A stretch of 64,000 nt of DNA from Salipaludibacillus daqingensis (lineage in GTDB: Bacteria; Bacillota; Bacilli; Bacillales; Salisediminibacteriaceae), in the NCBI RefSeq assembly GCF_029891575.1, contig NZ_JARZHF010000007.1, positions 186,001-250,000 of the forward strand, written 5' to 3'. A program made the translations under genes and the position numbers. The notes beneath the pieces are model-generated. The model did not search any database and was not told the DNA's origin. It was given only the letters and a program-made list of their open reading frames with translations. Of this stretch, positions 1-9,193 are shown one piece after another. Each line of letters opens with the position of its first letter. The stretch's first letter is position 1.

Positions 1-2862
1 TTGGAAAAATACGGAGACGAACTCAATCACAAACTAAGGCAACGGCTGATGGCAACGAAACATGAGAAAGAACTGATAGAAAAAGAACAAGCTGGACTTG
101 GCGAAGCGTCCAAGGAAGCGTTGGAACAAGCGAAGGTTCAAGTGAAAGAGTTAGAAAAAGATATTACGAAACAACATCAGCTTATGGAGAAAAGCCAGGA
201 AGATTACGATAAAGCAAAACAATTGAGAGATTGGTCATTGAAACTTCAATCTGTCAATGAGGAGATCAAAGAATTAGACCGTCAAGAAGAACAGATGTCT
301 TCTAAAAAAGAAGAAATCAAATTAGCAAAAGAAGCGAATATTCTTTTTCCGTATGTGAAAGAAGTAAAGGAAAGTAAAGACCAGATATCCCAATGGCAAC
401 AGAAAGAAAAAGAAGCAAAACAAACGGTAAATGACTTGACTAAAGAAGTTGAATTGACGAACGGACATTTTGAAAAAGCCTATAATTATCAGCAGAATCA
501 TGAAGTGCCGCTGAAGATGGAACTTGAAAATCTTCGCCACATCAAGACGAAGACCGAAGACATGAAAAAACGTCAATCAGACGCCGACCTTGTGCATAAG
601 AAGATTGATTCATTGAAACAGCATATCGAGAAACTGAAAAATGAACAAGAGGTAACAAAAAAGAATCGAACGAAATACGAAGAGGGTCAACGTCAATTAA
701 AAGAACAGTTATCAGGCATTCTCCCTAGTGCAGATGAAAAAAGAACGGTTCAACAAGCCAATGAACAAAAGTTTACGTTGCGTCATCTAGAAGATCAAAT
801 CCGCGAGAAAGAACGACAAAAAACGGAGATCGCAAAAGAAAAGCAAACAGTGGAAAAAAAACATGAGGAAGTCAAATGGAATCATGAACGAAAGCAAGAA
901 AAGTTAAACCAACGATTTATTCAGATTAATCGTTGGTACAATGGGATCATGGATAAAAAAAAGCAGATAACGAAAGTCGGTCATGAGATTTCTCAACATA
1001 AAACATCGTTAGAAGACCATCGCTTGGAGATGGCGACTGTTCAATTAAGACACACGTTAAAAGATGGCTCACCGTGTCCTGTCTGCGGCTCTAAAGACCA
1101 TTACCTCGATCAAGGGGAAGTAGCTAGTGCTATTGATGACGGTCATGGATCATTAAATCGCAATCAAATAGAAGAATTAGAACAAAATGCCCAACATCTT
1201 GAGCGATCAATGGATGAAATGATCTGGAAGTTAAACCAAACGGCACAGCAGTCACCAGTTGAACCGGAATTCAATGAAAAAGATGATCCTGTTACAGAAC
1301 AACTTGATTTCCTTTCAATCAATGACGTACACTTTTTGGCTCAATGGCAGCAGGAGATGCATCAATGGGAAAAGGAGCAGGAAGCGATTACCACTCTTCT
1401 CAGTACATGGGAGCAAGAACGTCAGCAACTCACGACTGCGAATGAAGAGTTATCTAAAATGGAGCTCCTACTCACTCAAGTTATTGCTCGTTACGATGAG
1501 ATTCTTCAAGAAAACAAACAAAAACAGCAAACGTATGATGAGGCATTAGTCAGGTGGCAAGAAAGTTTCCAAACAATTAACTACAGTGAAATTGATCATG
1601 TAGCGAAAGATTTACAAAAAAGAGAAGATGACGCGGATGCTCTTAGAATGAGAATTGATAAGAGTGTGCCAATTATCGAAGAGATTCATCAAAAATTGGA
1701 AACGATAAATGAGCAAATCCAGCAAGGATTAGTCGATATCTCAAAATATAAATCGGAGTATGATGAGCGTCTAAAAACAATTGAGGAAATGGATCGTCAT
1801 ATCCAAGAAGTTGTGAAGGGTCAAGATGTGGACGAGCAATTACATCAGAAAAAGCTTGAATTAGATAAGATGATTTCAGAAACAGCAGACAGTAAAAATC
1901 TGCTTGATCGCATGAAAGAGAAATTGTCCCAAGCCGAAACGGCCCTTGCAGAAAAGACTCATTCATTAAAAGAATCAAACATTCGCTATGAACGTTCACT
2001 GAATCGATGGGATGAGCAACGAAAAGAATCTTCGTTTAGTGAAATGAATGACGTCGATAAGTGGACGAAACCAACGGCAACAATCAAAGAGTGGGAAAAA
2101 ACAGTGGTGGACTATGACAACAAATGCCGCGACTCCACCCTTAAGCAAAGCGAACTTCAAGAACAATTACAAAATGATGTGATGACAGAAGAATCATTTA
2201 AACAAATGGAAACAGTTTATAAAGAAACGAAGGGGAGATTAGAACAGCTTCAAACAGCAGTTGGAGCGGCAAAGCATTTCTATGATGAATTGACAAAGAA
2301 AGCCGATCGTTTTGAAAACCTTGAAAAACAACGAAAAGAATATGAAGAGTTACATGGGAAGTTAGCGAAACTTGATAAAGTTTTCCGTGGCAAAGAATTT
2401 GTTGAATTTATTGCTGAAGAACAGCTTGTTCAAGTGAGTCAATTGGCGTCAGATCGGCTGCGCGTATTAACGAGAGGTCGCTATGCGATAGAAGTTGATT
2501 CTGGCGGTGGTTTTATTATGCGAGACGATGCCAATGGCGGAGTAAAGCGCCCTGTCACAACGCTATCCGGTGGAGAAACGTTCTTGACCTCTCTCGCATT
2601 AGCTCTGTCACTATCGGCATCGATCCAATTAAAAGGAGATCACGCCCTAGAATTCTTCTTCTTAGACGAGGGCTTTGGTACGCTAGATCCTCAATTACTA
2701 GAAACAGTAGTGACGGCGCTTGAGCAATTGCACACAGATCAACTTTCAGTAGGGGTTATTAGCCATGTGCCAGAATTAAGGGAGCGACTTCCAAGAAAAC
2801 TAATTGTCACGCCAGCTGAATCCGGAGGCAAAGGTAGTCGCGTGGCGATCGAGAATATGTAA
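1..2862 (+). CDS. sbcC: Exonuclease SbcC (5'-truncated by window edge)
   Basis: ATPase subunit of the SbcCD (Rad50/Mre11-like) nuclease, which opens hairpins and processes DNA ends. The frame is open from base 1, and the N-terminal Walker A lobe is missing, so the real start lies upstream; family members are about 1000-1150 residues and 953 are seen here. Most of the visible protein is a long Glu/Lys/Gln-rich coiled coil, interrupted by a zinc-hook CPVCG at residues 359-363. The C-terminal ATPase lobe follows, with the ABC signature TLSGGETFLTSLAL (about 856-869), Walker B and the D-loop (FFFLDEGFGTLDP), and the switch His in VISHVPELRERL. SbcD would be expected just upstream, outside the window. 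An intrinsic terminator follows 118 bp downstream. The call is secure; the TTG at base 1 is not claimed as the start. Confidence 0.96.
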   Translation: MEKYGDELNHKLRQRLMATKHEKELIEKEQAGLGEASKEALEQAKVQVKELEKDITKQHQLMEKSQEDYDKAKQLRDWSLKLQSVNEEIKELDRQEEQMSSKKEEIKLAKEANILFPYVKEVKESKDQISQWQQKEKEAKQTVNDLTKEVELTNGHFEKAYNYQQNHEVPLKMELENLRHIKTKTEDMKKRQSDADLVHKKIDSLKQHIEKLKNEQEVTKKNRTKYEEGQRQLKEQLSGILPSADEKRTVQQANEQKFTLRHLEDQIREKERQKTEIAKEKQTVEKKHEEVKWNHERKQEKLNQRFIQINRWYNGIMDKKKQITKVGHEISQHKTSLEDHRLEMATVQLRHTLKDGSPCPVCGSKDHYLDQGEVASAIDDGHGSLNRNQIEELEQNAQHLERSMDEMIWKLNQTAQQSPVEPEFNEKDDPVTEQLDFLSINDVHFLAQWQQEMHQWEKEQEAITTLLSTWEQERQQLTTANEELSKMELLLTQVIARYDEILQENKQKQQTYDEALVRWQESFQTINYSEIDHVAKDLQKREDDADALRMRIDKSVPIIEEIHQKLETINEQIQQGLVDISKYKSEYDERLKTIEEMDRHIQEVVKGQDVDEQLHQKKLELDKMISETADSKNLLDRMKEKLSQAETALAEKTHSLKESNIRYERSLNRWDEQRKESSFSEMNDVDKWTKPTATIKEWEKTVVDYDNKCRDSTLKQSELQEQLQNDVMTEESFKQMETVYKETKGRLEQLQTAVGAAKHFYDELTKKADRFENLEKQRKEYEELHGKLAKLDKVFRGKEFVEFIAEEQLVQVSQLASDRLRVLTRGRYAIEVDSGGGFIMRDDANGGVKRPVTTLSGGETFLTSLALALSLSASIQLKGDHALEFFFLDEGFGTLDPQLLETVVTALEQLHTDQLSVGVISHVPELRERLPRKLIVTPAESGGKGSRVAIENM

Positions 2863-2979
2863 AATGAAATAAATGCGTAGACCTAAACTTGTGTATAGTT
2901 TCTTTCAGCAAAGCGAAGGGCAGTTAACAGGTGGGAAAAAAACTGGCAAGCTACTAAAAAAAGATTGTGAATTTTTTAC

Positions 2980-3016
2980 ACTCAAAGCTTATGAGAATAG
3001 GCTTTGAGTTTTTTTG
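2980..3016 (+). terminator. Intrinsic terminator after sbcC
   Basis: A 9-bp stem, ACTCAAAGC (2980-2988) with GCTTTGAGT (3001-3009), is followed by a run of T. It separates sbcC from the glyoxylate operon. Confidence 0.85.
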
Positions 3017-3050
3017 TGTAAAATTAGCTATGTTTTTTTTGAAAAAAGGG

Positions 3051-3104
3051 TTGCAATATTTTCTCTCTGTTATACAATACATTACATAATACTTTCTGTA
3101 TTAT
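3051..3104 (+). promoter_or_regulatory. aceBA promoter with adjacent inverted repeat
   Basis: A -35-like TTGCAA (3051-3056) and a -10-like TACAAT (3073-3078) are 16 bp apart, just ahead of aceB. Directly downstream, where transcription would start, lies a perfect 7-bp inverted repeat ATAATAC (3086-3092)/GTATTAT (3098-3104) with a 5-bp spacer. That is a plausible operator for a repressor of the glyoxylate genes; no regulator is assigned. Confidence 0.5.
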
Positions 3105-3134
3105 AACAGTATCGAGAAGAGGAGATGAAGCATC

Positions 3135-4736
3135 TTGCAGGAACTAACATTTACTAAGAATCCACCTGAAGGTTGTGACTTCTTATTGACGGAAGGAGCG
3201 AAAGAATTTTTGCAACATCTCCATCATCGTTTTGGAGAAGAAAGGAAGAGACTCCTAACATTACGTAAAGAACGTCAAGATGAAATTGATGGTGGACTAC
3301 TGCCGCATTATTTACCTGAAACAAAACACATTAGAGAGAAAGAATGGAAGATTAAGCCGATTCCGGATGATATTCAAGATCGTAGAGTAGAAATTACCGG
3401 TCCTACAAGTCATCGAAAAATGGTCATTAATGCTCTCAACTCTGGAGCGAAAGTGTTTATGGCTGACTTTGAGGATGCTAATTCTCCTTCATGGCAAAAT
3501 ACAATGAACGGTCAAAAAAATATGTATGACGCGATTCGCAGAAAAATTGATTTTGAAGCTGATAACGGCAAATCTTATCAATTAAAAGAAGAGGTAGCTA
3601 CATTATTTGTAAGACCTAGAGGATGGCATTTAGAAGAAAAGCACGCATTTTTTGGAATGGAACCAATTTCAGCATCATTATTTGATTTCGGTTTATACAT
3701 TTATCATAATGCGAAAGAATTATTAACTAGAAATTCTGGACCCTATTTCTATCTTCCTAAAATAGAAAGCTATAAAGAAGCGAGATTATGGGATGAAGTT
3801 TTCAGTTTTGCTGAAGAAAAACTGGGGTTAAATAAAGGTACCATTAAAGCAACAGTGCTTATCGAGACGCTTACTGGTTCATTTGAAGCAGATGAAATAT
3901 TATATGAACTTCGTGATCATAGTGCTGGCCTCAATTGTGGTAGATGGGATTACATTTTCAGTTATATTAAACGCTTACGTAATCATCCAGCTTTCATATT
4001 GCCTGATCGATCAGAAGTGACAATGACGACGAATTTTATGAGAGCGTATACTCTATATGTCATCCAAACGTGTCATAAAAGAGGAGCACAGGCGATCGGA
4101 GGAATGGCAGCCCAAATACCAGTGAAAGATGACCCTGTGAAAAATGAAGAAGCGATGAATAAGGTCCATGAAGATAAAGAACGGGAAGTAAAGGATGGTC
4201 ATGACGGAACATGGGTTGCACATCCAGGGTTAGTTCCCATTGCTTTAGATGTATTCAATGAACATATGCCAAAGCAAAATCAAGTCGATCGTCAAAGGGA
4301 CGATTATGCGATTACGGAAAAAGAATTGTTAGCTGTTCCTAAAGGGAATATTACAGAAAAAGGACTAAGATTAAATATTACTGTATCAATACAGTACATG
4401 GAAGCTTGGTTAAGAGGACAAGGAGCAGTTCCAATTTTTAATCTCATGGAAGATGTTGCTACTGCTGAAATTTCCAGAGCGCAAATATGGCAGTGGATTC
4501 ATCATCCAGATGGAAAGTTCAAAAGTGGAGATAAAATCACAGAAAATCTAGTGAAACAATTGATAGAAGAAGAGATGGATAAACTAGAAAAATCATTTGG
4601 TCGATCCATGATAGAGCAAGGTAAGTTTAAAGAATCAAAGACGTTATTATTACAAATGGTAGAGAAAAAAGACTTCGAAGAATTTATGACGATACCAGCT
4701 TATGAAAATATGATTAAACAAAAGGAGAGGGTTTAA
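3135..4736 (+). CDS. aceB: Malate synthase A
   Basis: Condenses glyoxylate and acetyl-CoA to malate, the second step of the glyoxylate bypass, in the cytoplasm. The 533-residue length matches malate synthase A. Conserved blocks are [25 protein letters not shown], the [13 protein letters not shown] segment, and [12 protein letters not shown], which carries the catalytic-base Asp of the family. The start is a TTG at 3135, preceded at proper distance by AGAGGAG (3117-3123); an ATG at 3124 is out of frame. The stop is one base before the aceA ATG, so the two genes are co-transcribed. Expression probably depends on growth on acetate or fatty acids; a promoter and a short inverted repeat lie upstream. 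Confidence 0.96.
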   Translation: MQELTFTKNPPEGCDFLLTEGAKEFLQHLHHRFGEERKRLLTLRKERQDEIDGGLLPHYLPETKHIREKEWKIKPIPDDIQDRRVEITGPTSHRKMVINALNSGAKVFMADFEDANSPSWQNTMNGQKNMYDAIRRKIDFEADNGKSYQLKEEVATLFVRPRGWHLEEKHAFFGMEPISASLFDFGLYIYHNAKELLTRNSGPYFYLPKIESYKEARLWDEVFSFAEEKLGLNKGTIKATVLIETLTGSFEADEILYELRDHSAGLNCGRWDYIFSYIKRLRNHPAFILPDRSEVTMTTNFMRAYTLYVIQTCHKRGAQAIGGMAAQIPVKDDPVKNEEAMNKVHEDKEREVKDGHDGTWVAHPGLVPIALDVFNEHMPKQNQVDRQRDDYAITEKELLAVPKGNITEKGLRLNITVSIQYMEAWLRGQGAVPIFNLMEDVATAEISRAQIWQWIHHPDGKFKSGDKITENLVKQLIEEEMDKLEKSFGRSMIEQGKFKESKTLLLQMVEKKDFEEFMTIPAYENMIKQKERV

Positions 4737-4737
4737 C

Positions 4738-6021
4738 ATGAAAAAAGAAGAAATGATCAATCATTTAGAAAAAGTTTGGAAAAGCGAGCGCTTTAATGGG
4801 GTAGAAAGACCATATACTGCGGAAGATGTCTATCAGCTATCTGGTTCATTAACGGTAGAGCATACACTAGCAAGAAGAGGTGCAGAAAAACTTTGGAAAA
4901 TGTTACATGAAGAAGACTACATTGCAGCATTAGGTGCCCTAACAGGAAACCAAGCAGTCCAACAAGTAAAGGCTGGACTTAAAGCAATTTATCTCAGCGG
5001 CTGGCAAGTTGCTGCTGATGCAAATATTTCAGGGCAAATGTATCCTGATCAAAGTCTCTATCCTGTAAATAGTGTTCCGAACGTCGTTCAACGGATCAAC
5101 CAAGCTTTGACTAGAGCGGACCAAATCGAACATAGTGAAGGTGGAGCAAAAAGAGATTGGTTTGCACCAATTGTAGCCGATGCAGAGGCTGGCTTTGGTG
5201 GTCAGCTGAATGTATTTGAATTAATGAAAAGCATGATTGAAGCTGGTGCATCAGCCGTTCATTTTGAAGATCAGCTTTCTTCTGAGAAAAAATGTGGACA
5301 CCTTGGTGGGAAAGTATTGTTACCAACACAACAAGCAGTGAAAAACCTTATTTCTGCAAGATTAGCAGCAGATGTGTCAGGTGTTCCAACAGTGATCATT
5401 GCTAGAACGGATGCAAACGCAGCCAATTTGATTACTAGCGATGTGGATGAATATGATCACCCATTTATTCATGGAGAAAGAACGCCTGAAGGTTTTTATA
5501 GAACAAATGCAGGCATTGATCAAGCGATTAGTCGAGGTTTAGCTTATGCACCTTATGCTGATTTGATCTGGTGCGAAACATCAGAACCTAATTTAGAAGA
5601 AGCAAAACAGTTTGCAGATGCCATTCATGAACAATATCCAGGTAAACTACTTGCATATAACTGCTCACCTTCATTTAATTGGAAAAAGAAACTTGATGAC
5701 GTAACAATTGCTCGTTTCCAAGATGAATTAGGAAAGATGGGTTATAAATTCCAGTTTGTAACGCTCGCAGGTTTCCATGCTTTAAATCATAGTATGTTCC
5801 AGTTGGCTAAAGGATATAAAGAAAGCGGAATGACAGCTTATTCTAAACTTCAAGAATCAGAATTCATTGCTGAACAAGATGGGTATTCAGCAACAAAACA
5901 CCAACGTGAAGTAGGTACGGGTTATTTTGATGCTGTATCAACGGTAGTATCAGGTGGTACCTCTTCTACCACTGCACTTAAAGGATCTACAGAAGAGGAA
6001 CAATTCACAACATCTTCATGA
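4738..6021 (+). CDS. aceA: Isocitrate lyase
   Basis: Cleaves isocitrate to glyoxylate and succinate, bypassing the decarboxylating TCA steps. At 427 residues it is of the short bacterial type. The catalytic signature KKCGH is present, with the nucleophilic/acid Cys at residue 186, and the metal- and substrate-binding segments DAEAGFGG and the NCSPSFNW block are intact. The start at 4738 has the RBS AAGGAGAGG. The gene is translationally close to aceB (1-bp gap), forming a two-gene glyoxylate shunt operon that ends at the strong terminator just downstream. The last 30 residues (Ser/Thr/Glu-rich) look poorly conserved. Confidence 0.97.
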   Translation: MKKEEMINHLEKVWKSERFNGVERPYTAEDVYQLSGSLTVEHTLARRGAEKLWKMLHEEDYIAALGALTGNQAVQQVKAGLKAIYLSGWQVAADANISGQMYPDQSLYPVNSVPNVVQRINQALTRADQIEHSEGGAKRDWFAPIVADAEAGFGGQLNVFELMKSMIEAGASAVHFEDQLSSEKKCGHLGGKVLLPTQQAVKNLISARLAADVSGVPTVIIARTDANAANLITSDVDEYDHPFIHGERTPEGFYRTNAGIDQAISRGLAYAPYADLIWCETSEPNLEEAKQFADAIHEQYPGKLLAYNCSPSFNWKKKLDDVTIARFQDELGKMGYKFQFVTLAGFHALNHSMFQLAKGYKESGMTAYSKLQESEFIAEQDGYSATKHQREVGTGYFDAVSTVVSGGTSSTTALKGSTEEEQFTTSS

Positions 6022-6030
6022 TAGGGAATA

Positions 6031-6063
6031 AAAAACACCTCCGGACATCCGGAGGTGTTTTTC
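6031..6063 (+). terminator. Intrinsic terminator of aceBA
   Basis: A 14-bp perfect GC-rich stem (6031-6044 with 6049-6062, core CACCTCCGG) has a 4-nt loop and a T tail. It lies 9 bp after the aceA stop. Confidence 0.93.
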
Positions 6064-6148
6064 TGTGTAAAAATGATTGTTTTGTATGTATTAGTTATTT
6101 ATAATAATGGAGAAAAGTGAACGGAATGTGATATAAACATATTATTAA

Positions 6149-6208
6149 TAGTGACAATTTAAATTGTCACTAGTTTGACACCAATAAATACAATCCATTC
6201 GTTATAAT
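6149..6208 (+). promoter_or_regulatory. 24-bp palindrome plus promoter-like elements upstream of the DUF952 gene
   Basis: A perfect 24-bp palindrome (left half TAGTGACAATTT) spans 6149-6172. It abuts TTGACA (6175-6180), and TATAAT (6203-6208) follows after a long 22-bp spacer. The arrangement looks like an operator next to a promoter with non-standard spacing. No poly-T tract follows the palindrome, so it is not a terminator. The regulator is unknown. Confidence 0.45.
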
Positions 6209-6258
6209 AAAAACAGATTAATCATCAATGATACAATTTTTTTGAGGGGGGGATTTAG

Positions 6259-6579
6259 ATGATTTATTATGTTTTAACTGAGGAAGAGTGGGAATTAGCT
6301 AAAGAGGAAGATGAGTATTGGCCATCTGACTTTGATGATCGAGGCTATATTCCATGTGCTAACCCTGGTCAAACGGAACATCTAGTCGATGAGTTAATGT
6401 TAAAAAATGACCCCCTAGTTTTAGTATCCATTGATCCACAAAAGCTAGAAAGTGTCATAATTTATGAAGATGTTCATGAAAGTGGAATGATGAAACCGCA
6501 CGTATATGGCTATATTAATATCGATGCGATTATGGGAGTAAAGGATTATCATCGCCCTACTTTTCCTATAACAAATTAA
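6259..6579 (+). CDS. DUF952-family protein
   Basis: A 106-residue cytoplasmic protein with the layout of DUF952 (PF06108). It has an N-terminal IYYVLTEEEWELAKEEDEYWP block, then a DFDDRGYIPCANPGQTEHLVD segment matching the family's 'GFIHCS..Q' motif with the polar residues altered, then LVLVSIDPQKLES and the C-terminal KPHVYGYINIDAIMG block. The molecular function of the family is not established; its fold is thought to be ADP-ribosyltransferase-like. A strong RBS (GAGGGGGGG) precedes the ATG. It is a single-gene unit between a promoter/palindrome region and its own terminator. The family assignment is by eye. Confidence 0.7.
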   Translation: MIYYVLTEEEWELAKEEDEYWPSDFDDRGYIPCANPGQTEHLVDELMLKNDPLVLVSIDPQKLESVIIYEDVHESGMMKPHVYGYINIDAIMGVKDYHRPTFPITN

Positions 6580-6587
6580 GATTAAAT

Positions 6588-6621
6588 AAAAACGCTACTC
6601 ATATAGAAGAGTAGCGTTTTT
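6588..6621 (+). terminator. Intrinsic terminator after the DUF952 gene
   Basis: A 13-bp stem, with ACGCTACTC (6592-6600) pairing GAGTAGCGT (6609-6617) plus A/T flanks and an 8-nt loop. A-rich on the left and T-rich on the right. Confidence 0.9.
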
Positions 6622-6738
6622 GCTGTTTTTGTGTAGCTTTTTTGAGTTATTCGGGATATTTATGTATGATAGGTATAAATACCGATACTTTAGATCTCAC
6701 TTCACTCGTTCATAAGAATATCAAGAAAGGAGAAAAAT

Positions 6739-7098
6739 ATGGATAAAAAGATACATGACCGGCTAGAACAATTTCTTCATGCAATCAATGTTGATAAAGA
6801 TTACATTAAAGGTCATGATATTGGCAGAGAAATGTTACTAAACGGAGAGGATAAACAATTAGCAAAATTGTTTGCTAGTATTGCAGGTTTAGCTCAACAA
6901 CATTCAAATAATAAGGTGAGCGGGTATTTAAAGTTCAGAAAAATGGTGGTTGATAGATTAGCTGAAATGCCCAACCATCCGTTTGATGAGGCACATCTTA
7001 TGTCAGAATTTAATAAGCTTGATGATGTCCTTAATAATACTGGAAAAGAAATAAAAGGTAAAAATTCTCTGTATCTATACATTAAAAAGTCAGAATAA
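6739..7098 (+). CDS. Unrecognised small cytoplasmic protein
   Basis: I do not recognise this 119-residue protein. It has a good RBS (AAAGGAG, 7 bp before the ATG), coding-like composition and no signal or membrane segment. It appears mostly helical: a charged N-terminal helix, a central AKLFASIAGLAQQHS segment, and a C-terminal KGKNSLYLYIKKSE tail. It stands alone between two intergenic regions. An imperfect palindrome GGTATAAATACC sits about 55 bp upstream, near the expected promoter. No function is proposed. Confidence 0.6.
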   Translation: MDKKIHDRLEQFLHAINVDKDYIKGHDIGREMLLNGEDKQLAKLFASIAGLAQQHSNNKVSGYLKFRKMVVDRLAEMPNHPFDEAHLMSEFNKLDDVLNNTGKEIKGKNSLYLYIKKSE

Positions 7099-7442
7099 TA
7101 CAATTATTAATTCTATTAAAGCATATTATTTATGTTAAATATCTATCCAACATCTGCGGATATTGTATCAACTGAAGATCCTGTAAGTAGTTTTTCTCGA
7201 GAAAGCGTCCGCTTGTAGCGAAAGCGAGTGTGTCTAAGCAGTTATAGCAACAATCTCATAGAAAACAGCCTTAAAAATCTAAATGGAACGATAATAGAAC
7301 CAAATTTATTAACTATGATGATGGTTTTGTACGAAAAATAATTCCAACCAATAAGTGACAATAAATGTTTCTTTACCGCATAATGAATGAAATGTGGTAA
7401 AATTCAGATTAATAAGTTTTCATTACTATAAGGAGGTTATTC
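7099..7442. other. 344-bp intergenic region: dispersed-repeat remnant and korA promoter region
   Basis: There is no credible ORF. The middle (about 7189-7255) holds the segment GAAAGCGTCCGCTTGTAGCG followed by AAAGCGA. It resembles, from memory, a short dispersed repeat seen in many Bacillaceae intergenic regions, and is more GC-rich than its flanks. The 3' end holds the inverted repeat and promoter-like sequence of korA. Confidence 0.45.
7372..7403 (+). promoter_or_regulatory. Inverted repeat overlapping the putative korAB -10
   Basis: Arms TTTACCGCAT (7372-7381) and ATGTGGTAAA (7392-7401) pair over 10 bp with one G:T. The right arm runs into TAAAAT (7398-7403), a possible -10, about 40 bp before the korA start. 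It is a probable operator of unknown specificity. Confidence 0.4.
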
Positions 7443-9191
7443 ATGAGACAATCGATTGAATGGATGGTAGGAGGTCAGCAGGGGGAGGGCATTGATTCCA
7501 CTGGTGAGTTATTTGCTAAAACATTAGTGAAATATGGATATTCAGTTTCAACCTATAAGCAATTTATGTCTAGAATTAAAGGCGGCCATTCTAATTTTAA
7601 ATTAAAGGCCACTAAAGAAAGAAACTATTATGCTGGGGATAAAATTGATATTCTCCTTTGTTTAGACAAGGAATCGTTGGAAGTAAATGAGGGTTATTTG
7701 TCAGATGATGCCGTTGTGATACGTGAAGGCAAAGAAATAAGTGTGACAAAAAACGATGGTTCGATGTCATATGATATATTAACTGTTCCAATGAAAAAAA
7801 TTGCAACTGAATTAGGTAATCCATTAGCTAAAAATATGATCGCAATTGGGATAAGTTCTGCGCTTATCGATTTGCCAAAAGACTTATTGAGTCACTTTAT
7901 CTCAGAAATATTTGCAAAAAAAGGTGATGGGGTTATTCAAACAAACATTCAAGCAGTACAAAAAGGGTATGATTTAACTAATGAACATTTATCACATCGC
8001 ATTTCTTCTTTAGAGAAATCTGATAAAACAGATCAGTTGTTCATATCTGGAAATGAAGCGACGGCTTTTGGTAGTTTAATGGCAGGGTGTCGCTTTTTGA
8101 GTGCGTACCCAATTACTCCAGCAAGTGAAGTAATGGAATGGCTTGCGAAAGAACTTCCTGCTGTTGGTGGTACTGTGATGCAAGTAGAAGATGAAATTGC
8201 GGGAATTTGTTTTGCTATCGGAGCCAATTACAGTGGTGTGCGGGCAATGACTAGTACTTCAGGACCGGGATTAAGTTTAAAAACAGAAGCATTAGGGATG
8301 GCAGGGATGACGGAAGTACCAATCGTGATTGTGAATTCTCAAAGAGGTGGTCCATCTACGGGACTTCCAACAAAACATGAGCAAAGTGATTTACAACAAA
8401 TGATTTATGGCACTCATGGTGAAATACCACGAATAGTATTATATCCTGCCACAATTGAAGATGCGTTTTATATAGCTGCTGAAAGTTTCAACTTAGCAGA
8501 AATTTATCAATGCCCTGTCATTGTTGGTCTGGACCTTGGTTTATCGATGAATAAAATGACTATCCCATCATTCGATCATAGTCGTGTAAATATTGATCGT
8601 GGGAAACTTATTACTAATGAAGAAGCTGCTGAGTACGATGAAGCGTTTTTTAAACGTTATCGATTGACAGATGATGGAATTTCGCCAAGACCTAAACCTG
8701 GAATGAAAAATGGATTACATTTGACAAGTTCTAATGAACATGGAGAAGATGGTTATATATCAGAAGATCCTGAATTACGTGTGAAGATGATGCGTAAACG
8801 ATTAGAAAAAGTGAAAAATGCGATGATTCAAGAACCGTTTAAGCTTCAAAGTTCTGGAGATATTAAGCCAGAAGATGCAGACGTCTTACTCGTAGGTATG
8901 GGATCAACTTATGGAGCTATTGGTGAATCAATGATCCAGCTTAATGAAGAAGGTAATGAAACATATGCTCATTTGCATATTCAGCAACTTTATCCTTTGC
9001 CGTTAAATGAATTAACTTCATTGTTCAAAAACAAAAAAATCATTACTGTTGAAAATAATTACAATGGTCAACTCTTGTTGTTATTGAGACAGTATTTACC
9101 TATTCATGAACATTCAGATAGTATTGTCCAATTTGATGGGAATCCTTTTATGATAAAAACAGTACTAGAACAAATGAAGAAGGTGGTGTAA
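7443..9191 (+). CDS. korA: 2-oxoacid:ferredoxin oxidoreductase, fused gamma/alpha subunit
   Basis: Large subunit of a CoA-acylating 2-oxoacid oxidoreductase (2-oxoglutarate or pyruvate type) that passes electrons to ferredoxin. The 582 residues begin with the gamma domain (QQGEGIDSTGELFAKTL, about 1-180) and continue into the alpha (pyrimidine-binding) domain. That domain carries the diagnostic YPITP motif at residues 222-226, followed by QVEDEIAGICFAIGANYSG and the MTSTSGPGLSLKTEALG block. The start has a perfect AAGGAGG. korB begins 2 bp after the stop, so the two are one operon. Substrate (2-oxoglutarate versus pyruvate) cannot be fixed from sequence alone. The two-subunit gamma-alpha/beta layout is that of aerobic KorAB enzymes. 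Confidence 0.9.
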   Translation: MRQSIEWMVGGQQGEGIDSTGELFAKTLVKYGYSVSTYKQFMSRIKGGHSNFKLKATKERNYYAGDKIDILLCLDKESLEVNEGYLSDDAVVIREGKEISVTKNDGSMSYDILTVPMKKIATELGNPLAKNMIAIGISSALIDLPKDLLSHFISEIFAKKGDGVIQTNIQAVQKGYDLTNEHLSHRISSLEKSDKTDQLFISGNEATAFGSLMAGCRFLSAYPITPASEVMEWLAKELPAVGGTVMQVEDEIAGICFAIGANYSGVRAMTSTSGPGLSLKTEALGMAGMTEVPIVIVNSQRGGPSTGLPTKHEQSDLQQMIYGTHGEIPRIVLYPATIEDAFYIAAESFNLAEIYQCPVIVGLDLGLSMNKMTIPSFDHSRVNIDRGKLITNEEAAEYDEAFFKRYRLTDDGISPRPKPGMKNGLHLTSSNEHGEDGYISEDPELRVKMMRKRLEKVKNAMIQEPFKLQSSGDIKPEDADVLLVGMGSTYGAIGESMIQLNEEGNETYAHLHIQQLYPLPLNELTSLFKNKKIITVENNYNGQLLLLLRQYLPIHEHSDSIVQFDGNPFMIKTVLEQMKKVV

Positions 9192-9193
9192 TC

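Noticed and set aside
1-3. TTG at the first base as the start of sbcC
   Set aside because: The frame is open at the window edge and the N-terminal Walker A lobe is missing, so the true start is upstream.
6149-6172. Palindrome as a terminator of aceBA
   Set aside because: The operon already ends at a strong terminator at 6031-6063, and no T tract follows the palindrome.
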